DNA from: Hericium rajendrae
Lineage: Eukaryota; Basidiomycota; Agaricomycetes; Russulales; Hericiaceae
Direction of reading: 5' to 3'
Length of the DNA stretch: 64,000 bases
NCBI GenBank assembly: GCA_033439255.1
Contig: CM065879.1
Span: 910,501-974,500 of the forward strand
How positions within the stretch are numbered: position 1 is the stretch's first letter; every line of letters begins with the position of its first letter. Shown piece by piece: positions 9,525 through 20,429 of this stretch. A program made the position numbers and the translations under genes. The notes beneath the pieces are model-generated. The model had not been told where the DNA came from and made no database searches. It saw only the letters and a program-made list of their open reading frames with translations.

Positions 9525-10955
9525 AGGCAAGGCAGTGGCAAGGCTGGTTGGTTCTCACTCACATCTACCACCGCTGGCGGCGCCAGCATTGTATGCGGGC
9601 ATTCCACGAGAATCACTTCTCTGGTTCAAGCTTTACAGTATATGCCACTCAAGAGCTGCTTATGTGTCTGTGGACTTGAACTTGGATCCAAATCATCGAG
9701 GTCGAAAGGTCACCAAGCGTCAGATGCGTTCCTTCCAACGGCTCGTGAACAACCTGCAGCGCGTCGACGAACTGGCCATCGCGGGTTACCTGACAACGGC
9801 CGTGGAACCAGCGCCGCATCTCCATGCTATACGGCTACATGCTAAACAGGACCATCAGATGAGCCACAGCGCCGCCATGTGGCCGAACTTCAAACTCCCG
9901 CTCAACCTCTTCCAAGGAGCACTTCCCAATCTCCGTCGTCTGGTCCTCTTACCATCCCTGCTCTCGAAAGGCTGTCCCTGTGGACAGAGAATGTGACGAA
10001 ATTGGGGCTCACTAGAGGTCGCCACAGTTCTTACTCTCGCAGCGGCCCCCTTATCTCATTTGTCCATGCTCTGCATCGCATGTCTCGTCTAGAACTTCCT
10101 TCAGTTGTCAATATCTTCACAAAGTCTTCGGATCACGTGGAACCCGTCCCCCTCAGCGAATACAACGCTACGGAGCCAATGGATCTGCCTGGGCTAGCAG
10201 CGTCGTTTTGCAACCACTGGAGTCTCCTGAGAAAGCTGCGCTTCTACACGCCCTCCGTCCGTCTTCCTGCCGGTGTGGGCAGCTGTAGGATGATGAGGCT
10301 CAGCAGACGCTTTCCTTCATATGTCATCTCTCGCCCTAATGATCTACCACCATTCCGCGCGTTCAAGCTCAACAGCTCGGCGATACCTCCTAGCCTCACC
10401 CTCGCCGGCTGGCGCACGCTTCCGGTGAACAACTGCTCGCTTCAGTCCTGTCACGGCGCAGCATTTTCGGCAACGTTCCGCCTGCAGTCCCAACAGGATT
10501 GCGTGGCCAGGATGCAAACGCTTTGTTCTGAACTCCCGCTGCATGCAGTCGAACTGTTATCCATTGGCTGCCAGTCCTCCGTTTCAGGCGCTGATGCCTA
10601 CGACATTACGGGCGACTACGCTCGTCTGCTCGCTTGCTTTCCCGCGGTCACCCGCATCGAACTCGATGCTAGATGCGACTATATCGACGTCCAGTGCGTG
10701 CTCGCTGCGCTGCTGGGAACGACCACGGACGCCTCCGGCCACACACAGCCGATCTGCCCTGAGCTGCACGAGCTGCATCTCGATGATGGTCCCACGCCAA
10801 CATCCGACAAAGTACATTCCAGGAGCACTTGTTCCGTTGGTCTCCTTTCCAAATTCGCCCATAAGCGTCTTCTGCACGATCACCGCTTGAAGGTTGCGGA
10901 GATCATGGACTCGGAGAGAGGTCTCAACTGCACGTTCAAGTCTAAGTCTGTTTGA
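9525..10955 (+). pseudogene. F-box protein pseudogene (paralogue of the 54-56 kb gene)
   Basis: The two frames 9535-9996 and 9879-10955 are homologous along their length to the intact F-box protein encoded at 54.3-56.0 kb. Shared blocks include VSVDLNLDPNHRG (LSVDLKLDPSHRG in the intact copy), VTKRQ, VEPAPHLHA and NLFQGALPNLRRLVL. The F-box itself is missing: homology begins only at the GWLVLTH region, immediately after the right arm of the inverted-repeat element. A short deletion removes part of the RRWRSIVTETPALYA segment, and a frameshift near 9950-9996 splits the leucine-rich part. The 3' end near 10940 lacks the conserved C-terminal SKLAEVVVLGRRIRCGT in clean form. It is not expected to encode a working adaptor. 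Confidence 0.8.
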
Positions 10956-11183
10956 GAAGGACAGGTGACTCGGTCGGTTTTCTGCGTATGGAGACGTACA
11001 CACGACGATATACCGTATAATACCCAGCGCCAACGGCGACAGCAAGAAAGAGATAGTGTAATGTACAAACGTCTCCGAGAGGGGGATATGTAACGGGACT
11101 GGGTGGAAACTTGTAGAGCTGTAACTGCACATTCGGAAAGACGTCTCGTCCAGCAATTGTTCAGCCATACCTAACACCATTCC

Positions 11184-14100
11184 CTACTGGACGGCCCGAG
11201 CGCCGAGCAAGCCTGCCATTTCCCAGAATTGCACGGATTTCAAGATGACCTCCGGATCCAAGGTCTCCATCCCGGCGAGGGTGTGCGCAGTTTTCGCCGC
11301 CTGCGTCGTATCGAGACGCACACGCTCCCCTAAATCGCCTCTCTGGAAAAACGGCAACAAGTTCAGTGCGCCGACATCTACACGATCATCTGCCTTGTCG
11401 GTATCTGCGGTATTGGCCAAGGCCTGTAGCCTGGAGAGCCATTCAGAGTACGGGACCATAGGCACTCCGAGTTTCTGAGCGACAGGCCTCAGCAGCGTGC
11501 TCCATGGAACAGGGTGAGGGGATACAAGGTGGAGGACAGGTTCGTACGTCCCAGTGGCGATCTCGACAAGAGCCAAGGCTGCGATATCCACCGGAACCCA
11601 TGAAACGGCCTTGATGATCAGATGAGATAAGACGAGGAAGTTTAGCCAGCTGTTATCATTTTGCGTATTGGCCACTTACCTCGTCCCTCTCAGGGAGGCT
11701 GTGAATGAGCTGACTACCCGCAACTAGTGCAGGAACCCACTCCTTGACTCCCCATCCGCCGATCCGTGTGTCACCGCAGAGCTGTCCGACGCGAACAGTG
11801 GTAGTCCGGAGGCCCGTTCCCTGCGTCGCGAGCATCAGGAGTTGTTCTGCCACCCATTTGCTCTCTCCATATCCGCCTCCTACGGACATCGTAGGGTCCA
11901 CGATAGGTAATTCAGCGACCGGATTCTTCGAAGGGTGATCTTTGGATGGGGAAAATAAATATCAGAGACCGGTAGCATAGTTTAAAGTCTAATATCGAAG
12001 ACGTACTCTGAAGTACGGCGATCGAACTGTTGAAAATCAAGCGGGCTCCCCCAGGGTGATCACAGGTCAAGCCAAGATCGATCAGCTTGCGAATGCCGAT
12101 GATCAAAGGCTCGAAGGATGACAGAGCCATGTTGAAGTCGACCTTCCAGGCTACAAACAACATCAACCGCAATTCATAGGAACATAACGTCAACATACCA
12201 TTATGAATGATTGTTGTGAGCGAGCGTTGGATCTGCAGAGTTCTTAGGATGTTGTCCAGGATGATAGAATCTTAGGGCAGAACATACCTGCTCGTATGCA
12301 TCTTGTTGAATCCCAAGCATGTCCTTGGACAGATCAGACACGAGCAGAGTCAACTTTTCTGATGACAGAAGGTCGACATGCAATCCCCAAGTTTCGAACG
12401 CATCGCGCTGTCGTTTCTGGAGACCGGCCAATGTTCTCGATGGGTCTCTGTTCAGCGCGAAGACTTTTTTGACGTTGGGGTTATCCAGCAATGCTGCAAG
12501 CAGGTGAGAGCCCAAGCGGCCAGTAGTTCCCGTCAACAGGATGGTCTCTCCGACGTCGCGCAGATGGTCGCTCGCGGCGCGCTGAGGTCCAAAAGCACTA
12601 AAGTTCCCGCTGTACTTCTGGACGAAGCGTTGCATCTCTTGGATCTTGCTCTCAAGCGACGTATCCTCAAAAGTCGAACCTGGCTCCTTCGAGAACAGGC
12701 CGCTCACGAAGTTGGCGAGCGCCCGGATCGAGGGATTGGAATACACAAAGGTGGACGGGATGCCGTGGATGGAAACAATGGACGCGCTTCGTAATGCATG
12801 CAGGATCGTGTTGCGGATCCAGGTAGCCTGGAGACTGATTACAGTGTGAGGGATCTCAATATGAATTCAAAACAAGGAACACTAACCTGTCGCAGCCTTG
12901 CTGAAACAAGTCGTCGTTGTCCTGCACAGGAGTCTTCATCACTCGCTTGACTATAAGGCGTACGAAGGACAGAATAGTTGTGGGCGTCCAAGAGTCGGGA
13001 ATGTTCAGCTCAGTCTGTGAGGAGTCTTTGACAGCGGCATAGACGGCATCGATCTCGTCGCTATACGCATTTATGCAGACTTGGCGCCTTGGCGTGCCCT
13101 TGGGAGTGTATTCAAAAGGCTTCGAGGGATTGGTGACGATGATCATCTGGTGAACGAAGTTCGTCAGGCATATCACAGGAAAAGAAGCATCGCCTTACCT
13201 CCTTGAAAAGTCTTGAATGAGAAGGTGCATATTCGTTCACTTTCTCAACAGTCGGCCTGTTCAGAGGGATCAGAAAGACAAGGCAGCATGATAAAGAGCA
13301 TTTTACCTACGATATCTTGTTTCTGAACTCAGCAAGCTTCGACAAGTCCGTCGGCTCAAAGGCTTCTTTCGGCTGGATGATGACACCGTTCTGGAAACGC
13401 CCACGCCCAAACATGAGTGCCGCCGCGATATGAGGATCCTGTAACAGTATGGCCTCTAGTAAGCCGGGCCGGTTAGTACATGCTGAGATCACGTCGAGCA
13501 TACAGTCCTTACCCAGAGGAACGGGATTCGTCTGGAGTTGAGCAAGTGATCAATAGGCAAAGGTAACAACGAAACAAAGTAGCACACCTTCTCGCCCGTC
13601 AACAGCATGAGCTGGTCATCAGCACGGCCGTAGACCCTCCAATAGTCGTTTTTAGTGGGATGACGCTGTATAAGATCACTCGTTCGGTAGGCGGGGATCC
13701 CGTTGATCTGCGTGTTGATGACGTGCGGAGTATATGGCAAATTTGTCTGCGCATGCGGTCAGAATCGCGTCCAGACATCCAGTCATGACGCACAAGCACG
13801 ACAGGCTCAAATATGTCTGTATAGCCATCCTGAGATTCGAGTTCGATCCGTAGATGCGGGGAGAGCTTGAAATATTCCCATTCTTCCTCGTCGGCAGGAT
13901 CTGGGATAAACTTTGAGAAGCAACCAACCTCGGTACTGTCATAATCTGAGTACGAGGGGTATCGGAAGTCTAAACAAGGGCGTACGAGGCGAAGAAAGGA
14001 GCGAGTTTCACACCAGCCTCCCACAGCTCATCTCCGATTTTCTTGTTCAAAGGCGCACCGCCGAACACCTGTCAACATCATGTGTCAGCATGCTTGAGCA

Positions 14101-15414
14101 TGGAGGGTTATCACATGTACGCACAATGGCTTGCATACTTTGCAGGATGGGCATGTTTGATGGAGAGCGGGACCATGCCTGAGGACGAATAAAGGTGCAT
14201 ACCCAACAAGAAATCCACGAGAAATACCTCTATATACGCAGGGACACAGTAGATTATTGAGCTCCGTGTCGCTACGATTGCTTCCAAAAAGTTATCGGGA
14301 TTGGGGAAGACTGGCGGCGACGAAGGCTTAAAACATCCCATGATCATGCCGGTACAAGCCTGTAGCGAATGAATGAGTCCACAAGAAGCATATAGATCAA
14401 ATATTACTCGCAGTCCAGACAATACAGAGGGCGCCCAGACCATCTAACAGGCTTGAGAAGAGCATTCGGCGCATCAAGAGGTCAGAGCGACTCACGGAAT
14501 ATGGGCATTGTGTGCGCTGCCATGACTTTGTCACACAGATCGACGTCGCCATAATCTAGCAAATCATGGTATCAGGGAGTGTGAGAGATGAAAGGGATCG
14601 GACATACAGATGAACAAACCGCATTGTAGCCAGTTCGAGTGCGTGAGCTTGATTGGCTTCGGGAATGCGGTGGAGCCTACATTTGGCACCTTAGCGGATA
14701 AATCTTTACAAGGTTCCCAATGAGATCCTCACCGGAAGAATGTAAAACCAATGCCAATCTATTGCTATGCAGCTCCCCGATCGACACACCTTCATGATCA
14801 TTGCTCCCATTGTATAAATCTTCGAATTGAGGCATCGGGAGGAGCTGCACACTAATGCCCTCCTTGGCGAGAATACCGATGGCCTCTTGACTGAGACGTT
14901 GCATAGCCGGATCTGGGCTCACAAATAACTGCAACACCGCGGTCGCTCGAAGAAGATGCGCTACGCCGGCCGCTGAATTGCGCGTGGAGATGGGAAAAGG
15001 CGTAAAACCGAGGTGCATGATGCCCACCATTAAGGTGAAGTAGGTAATGGAGTCTGGGTAGCCACAGTCAGTCAATTTTATCGCGGACCCTTGGGTACGA
15101 TACGTACCTGCGGTAGCCAGGATACCGATGATAGGTGCATCTGTAATCCCGTCGAGCTCGTACTTCCCTTGCGCGCGTTGGTAATGACTGGACACAAGCT
15201 TTGCTGCCTTGCGCATTCCACGATAAGCCTCGGGATACAGTATGTACTGCGACTCCTGACGATCGTTCGGATATACAAACAATGGGTGCTCCGGGCTATG
15301 TCTGGAGTGATATCCGAATATTTCGGGGATGGTCAACGAGCCGTCTACGGGCGGGGCATGCCATGTTGAGCTTTTCGTGCCTTGGCGGGTCCTGAGGATC
15401 GATAGGTCGAGCAT
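11184..15414 (-). CDS. Adenylate-forming reductase (NRPS-like A-PCP-R), copy A
   Basis: My splice model has 19 exons summing to 3,243 nt (1,080 aa) with every junction in frame. Order: an AMP-binding domain (residues about 1-600; HSSG-STAFPKPI is the A3 loop), a phosphopantetheine carrier domain with DLFQQGCDSLQ (Ser is the arm site, about 620-700), and a thioester reductase domain with the NAD(P) motif GTTGRLG and the catalytic YGESK. Such enzymes activate an acid as AMP ester, load it on the carrier thiol and release it reductively as aldehyde or alcohol; some Lys2-like members act on aminoadipate. Substrate is unknown. Oddities: the A5 motif reads FASTE where copy B has YGSTE, a conserved Trp in NRIWPT is Ser here, and one intron (donor 14411) begins GC instead of GT. 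The start was chosen at MLDLS, shared with copy B. Confidence 0.88.
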
Positions 15415-17222
15415 CGTAAAACTAAAATTGAAAGAAAAGCGTGAGGCAAAGTGAGCATGGCGGAATAAGAGGATGAGGACCAGAAGAACCGTACTGTTAC
15501 TGCCTGGAGTTCAATTGAGAGATTTGCAGGGTGTAACGAAGGGCAGAAACTGCTGACTTGTGAAGTGAATGCATTGGCCATTTTATCGCTCGAAGCTTCT
15601 AGGATCAAAGACGTCTTCAGAGACCTGGAACCATACTTGTGACAGATGATCATGTCCGTGGTCCATCTTCGTATTGACTGCACATCGGAATGCGGAATCG
15701 TGACGATTAAAATCTGAGGTCTCGGGAGCGCGATATCCAGGAAAGGCCATAGGGGGCGAATCACCTTCAGAACTTGTGAGCGTCGCTTTGACATAATGAT
15801 ATTCCTGGTGCATGCATGTTGGGCGTCGCCAGGAAGGAAAGGAAACCTCCATAGAGATTATGAAAGGACTGCTGCACAATGCCGTCGAATGGTGAGAACA
15901 TATGGGTATGGAAGAATGATGTCAGTTCATGTCCACCATCATGGCTGTCGAAGCGTCGACGTCCCAAAGAGGCATGGGATTGAGTGAATCATACCTGTGC
16001 ATAGTATCCATCGAACACCGTATCCTGCAACGCGGTAGTCCATGCGCTGCTGTGTTACGTGTCTCCTTGAATATATGAAGCTTCCAAGAGATGACAGCCT
16101 CGTAAATTGATCGATAAACTGATCCTTGGAATCTTCTGTGAAGCTACTGTATACGGTGGCATTAACAAGTCAGTGCTTAACGGGCTCTTTCAGGGCAGTA
16201 CATAGTCGAACGTGCGCACCTCAAAATAAAAGAGCGGCCAATCAGCAACCCTCAGCGTCCACACCTATCATGGGATCCACCTATCGTAGCAATCCACGAC
16301 CCACAAAATAAGCTGCGAATAGAGGAAACTTTGATGGCCACGGAGATTATGAACGACAACTGTAAATACCCCCTTCGCCAGCGACAACGGTCGAGATTGC
16401 GCTATTTGTGAAAGCGAAAAAGGCTCACCGGGGTGCACTATTGGTAAGGCCTTAAGGCGTGGGCGCATATTTCAAAGTCGAACAGAAGATCCAACTTAGC
16501 CCAACCTGGCGTCAAAGGGCGGCGATGACACGTATGTAAGTACGCCTCATGCTAACCCTTGAATAATGAGTCAGATGCTGCCGTGAAGACGGAGCAGCCA
16601 CGGTAAGTCTGTGGAGTCTGCCAAACAGGCGGCCTCCTCGGGCTCCTGTCAGGTTCTTGACGCCCGAAAATAGCAATGTGGAGATCTTCCAGCACCATCT
16701 GCCTAGGCTGTCGAAAAGATGATGAGCCCGGAGGGAAAACATGATGTCGGCACACGGTGCTGAGTACTGAAAAATGGAGATGAATGACAGATGAGTCGTC
16801 TAAAAAAATGCAAACATCAAGTACTTACACGTAAGGATAACAAAGACAACCCGACAACCCGACAATATGGCAGCTGGAGGAGCCAGATCTGTTTTCAGAG
16901 ACCCGTCGCCAACGTCGTTCCTTGACGCTCCCTACGCTAAAAGTCAAAATCAAACTGGGGTCTGTGTCTGTCAACAAATTCATCATATGTATATGTTCGC
17001 TTCCAGAAAATATGAACGTTGCTATGAGCCAACGCTCAAGAAAATCAAGTTCGAACTCGAGCATACTTACTTGTCCAGCGGCCTTGTTGCCGCCGGCCCG
17101 GGTTATGCCGTCGGCGACCTTTAAAATCTCAACGACGTCCCGACTTGTACTTATTCCTATTCCTATTGACTTGCTGTATCATTCTTCTCCCGTGAATCTG
17201 AATAACTCTGTAAAATTTCACA
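15415..17222. promoter_or_regulatory. Divergent intergenic region (reductase A / M20 dipeptidase)
   Basis: This 1.8 kb gap lies between two genes transcribed away from each other and must contain both promoters. The corresponding gap in unit B is about 1.3 kb and much diverged. Several reading frames of 60-150 codons cross it, but none has a recognisable domain or a consistent exon structure. I identified no specific binding motif. Confidence 0.4.
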
Positions 17223-19172
17223 ATGCCAGCTCCTGCCGATTTCCTGAAGTTTGTCGACAGCAACGAGGAAGCCTTCATCCAGCGCCTCGCTAGTGCCGTC
17301 GAGATCCCCAGGTCGGTTTTCATCTGGTTTCCATGCGTCAAGCTTGCAAGCTTGACGATCGCCTTTGATTCACGTCTCTCGCAGCATCTCTGGCGATCCC
17401 GCCCACCGCGAGGATGTCTTCCGCATGGCGTCTTTCCTGGAGTCGCAGCTTCAGGCATACGGCGTCGAGACCAAATCAGTTCCCCTAGGAACGCACGAAC
17501 TGGATGGCCAGAAACTGCAGCTCCCTCCTGCAATCTTGGGCAGGATCGGGAACGATAAGAGCAAGAAAACAGTCCTGATCTACGGCCACTTCGACGTACA
17601 GCCGGTCTGTCCATTTGTTCCGTCGTAGTGGAGGAGCGCCAATTACTGATTGCGATCGAACGGATACAGGCCGAGCTGTCCGACGGATGGACGCACCCGC
17701 CATTCGAGCTCACGCGCGACGAGTCGACTGGGCGACTCTACGGCCGCGGCTCGTCGGACGACAAGGGCCCCATTCTCGGCTGGGTCAACGTGCTGCAGGC
17801 CCACCACGATCTCAAAATCCCCCTGCCCGTCAACCTGCGCTTCTGCTTCGAGGGCATGGAAGAGAGCGGCAGCGAGGGCCTGGACGAGTTCATCCTTGCA
17901 GAAGTGAAGAAAGGCAAGGACGGATGGTTCGAAGGCGTCGACTGTGTTTGCATCGTGCGTCTTTATTCTACCGTCGTCTGGCATCTTGCTGAGTCGTGCA
18001 CAGTCGGATAACTACTGGCTGAACACGCGCACGCCGTGCCTCACGTACGGTCTCCGCGGACTGACCTATCTCAAGATCACAATCTCTGGTCCTGGGAAGG
18101 ACCTCCACTCTGGCGTCTTCGGCCGCATGGTACACGAGCCCATGACGGACCTCATCGCGCTCATGAGCAAGCTGGTCGACTCATCGGGCAAGATCCTGAT
18201 TCCAGGCATCGACGAGATGGTTCAGGAGGCGTCTGAAGAGGAAAGGTGAAGTGTTTACCTATCCAAATCTAGATTTCAGCTGCTAATCCTCTCCCATGGG
18301 GTGACAGGCAAATCTACGAGAAGCTGGATTACTCCATCAAAGACGTCGAGGAGTCCGCCGGCGGATCGATCGCGCTGAGCGACGACAAGGCAACCGTGCT
18401 CATGGGCCGCATGCGCTCGCCCTCGCTCTCCCTGCACGGCATCGAGGGCGCGTTCTACGGCGCCGGCGCCAAGACCGTGATCCCCGCGAAGGTCTCCGGG
18501 AAGTTCAGCATCCGGTCAGCGCGCATGTCGTTGCACATCCGCGTTGCCTGACGAGTGTCTGACAGGCTTGTGCCCCCGCAAACGCCGGAGAACGTCAACC
18601 CACTCGTGATATCGTACATCGAATCCGAGTTCAAGAAGCTCGGGAGCAAGAACACGCTCGTCATTGAGGATCTCCATGGTGGCAAGCCGTGGGTCGAGGA
18701 CTACAATCATTGGAGCTACGCGGCGGCCTGGAGGGCGACTGAGGTGCGCCATTTACTTGATACGGTTGCAACGAATGCGATCGCTTACATCCCTATCGCA
18801 GCAAATCTATAAGCAGACGCCCGACCTCACGCGCGAGGGCGGTTCCATCCCCGTCACATTGACCTTTGCCGAGGCATTAGGCGTCAATGTGCTGCTCCTG
18901 CCCATGGGCAGGGGCGATGACGGTGCTCAGTGAGTACTTTTCCTCATATAGTGTCGCACATCATCTCTGCTTGCATGTCACATCATATCTGTTGGCTAAC
19001 TTCTGTCTTACAGCTCCACAAACGAGAAGCTGGACAAATCCAACTACATCGAGGGTGTACGTTCTCGCTCTCCATTGTATCTCATATTCTGAAAGCTCAT
19101 GATAAATCTTTCCAGGTCAAGCTCCTCGGCACATACCTGTACGAGGTTGCAGAGGGGACGAAGGGGCAGTAG
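17223..19172 (+). CDS. M20 metallopeptidase, Cys-Gly/carnosine dipeptidase type
   Basis: Nine exons (17223-17311, 17385-17604, 17670-17954, 18004-18245, 18308-18514, 18566-18743, 18802-18929, 19014-19056, 19116-19172) give 1,449 nt, 482 aa, the usual length for the CNDP2/DUG1 family. The metal-site motifs are intact: YGHFDVQP (His ligand and Asp), [10 protein letters not shown] (bridging Asp), [10 protein letters not shown] (general-base Glu and ligand Glu), and GRGDDGAHSTNE near the C-terminus (His ligand). The dimerisation domain starts near [19 protein letters not shown]. Members hydrolyse Cys-Gly and other dipeptides in the cytosol, for example in glutathione turnover. It is divergent from reductase A. 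A decayed duplicate lies at 26.0-27.6 kb. Confidence 0.93.
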
Positions 19173-20024
19173 GCGCCGCCATAGCACTGCCGCCGGGTAC
19201 TCGTACGAGTGGGAAGCGAGGCTTGTAAGGTAAAGAAACACAATGTATCATCTGAACTGCTGTATAGGTATCCATGGAATTGCACAGGTATTGCTAATGT
19301 GACATTGTAGCATCGCAACCTTGATCGATGTTGTCTGCATCTATCCGAACCCTCTGTCCTTTCTTAAGAGCTACATTGCGGAACGTATGGTAATCCAGGG
19401 CCTTAAGACCTTAAGACCAGAATTGCAGCCATCGAGTCGCTGTGAGATAGGTACTTTGTGCTTGATAAGTTGGGGTTCATACTGCAGGATCATTGGTCAG
19501 GCCGGACGATTTGAAGATCGGGACCTTCTCCCGCTGTTTTCAATCATGAACTCGGCGGGATGCTGATTGCGGGAGCTGAGTCTGCTGGACGAACACCGGC
19601 GTTCAGATGAAGTCATCGTCGAAGCTCTGCGGCAACAGATGTGAAGAATATACAACCAATGCTCTCTGTTTGTAACGGTGCCAGTATACAGTACCATGTC
19701 GACCCGGATTTACTCACGACTCGATGCTTGAAACAGCGCTCACGGAATGAATACACGCGTCCATCCACAACGCCGGGTTTTCAAAGGTGCTTTTGGCCAT
19801 ATGCGGACCTATCTCTCCAATACGATGAAGACTTCGTCCTCAAAGGCGGGACTGCTTGAGTACTGCACAGCAATTCGGTCTGGTTTTCTTGGACGGCCAG
19901 TGCCTTTAGCTATTTAAGAAGTTGTGATATCTCGGTCGATTTCTCCTCCGGACGATCCAGCACAGGCTATATGAGCGGATGAAGTGGACGCTATCGATTG
20001 TACGGAAAACCGTCGCTTCACAAC
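19173..20024. other. Intergenic, duplicated DNA without a gene
   Basis: The 3' flank of the dipeptidase gene contains only short frames. Part of it is alignable with unit B: CATGAACTCGG-type wording near 19546 recurs near 28045, and the stretch leading to the membrane-protein start recurs upstream of 28785. I see no independent gene. Confidence 0.5.
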
Positions 20025-20252
20025 ATGCTGCTCGTCATAGCTGAACTCCTTGCGTTATTTCTGAAGAGCGTGCTCTACGGCCAGCACTCTGGAATTTGGT
20101 CTTCTATGCGCTATCCTATGCTGATTATTCTTGCATGCAGGCATATTTTTTCTACTTTATTGGGCACTGCTCGTGGCGTTGGTGCGCCAAGGAGATGAGG
20201 CTCGACTCCGGCAGCGTATTCTGCTACCAATCGCAAAGCTCATGCTGAACGC
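20025..20252 (+). pseudogene. 5' fragment of the seven-helix membrane protein gene (unit A)
   Basis: The first coding segment, ATG at 20025 then LLVIAELLALFLKSVLYG, matches exon 1 of the intact gene at 28785 (LLVKAELLALFLESVLYG). A second block (about 20140-20250) matches its exon 2 (IFLLLYFALLVALLYQGGEARVRQR against a near-identical reading here). The splice donor after exon 1 is destroyed: GGTGAGG in copy B is GGCCAGC here. Homology ends near 20252, inside exon 2. The rest of the gene is absent, because the next 180 bases lead straight into the 3' end of reductase B. This marks the breakpoint of the tandem duplication. Confidence 0.8.
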
Positions 20253-20429
20253 TACAGCATGAGATGCCGCTTGTCAGAGACAGCCAGACATGCCAATCAT
20301 CGAGAAACCTTCTTATACCAAGCTAAACAAGGTGGGAAAGACTACATAGGAGGACAGGGCCGAGGCATATAACTACACATTCGGAGACGTGTTCAACAAT
20401 CGTTCAATCAAACTTGCGGGGCAGAAGAA

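Larger units (their letters stand above)
11184..20252. repeat. Tandem segmental duplication, unit A
   Basis: Unit A comprises reductase A (minus), the M20 dipeptidase (plus) and the 5' part of a membrane-protein gene (plus). Its order, orientation and spacing match unit B at 20430-29033: reductase ends are 9,246 bases apart, reductase starts 9,297 apart, membrane-gene starts 8,760 apart. The arrangement fits one unequal exchange followed by divergence. Confidence 0.88.

Noticed and set aside
10584-11180. 198-codon minus-strand frame
   Set aside because: It is antisense to the F-box pseudogene's 3' part and has no homology to the adjacent reductase, whose stop is at 11184.
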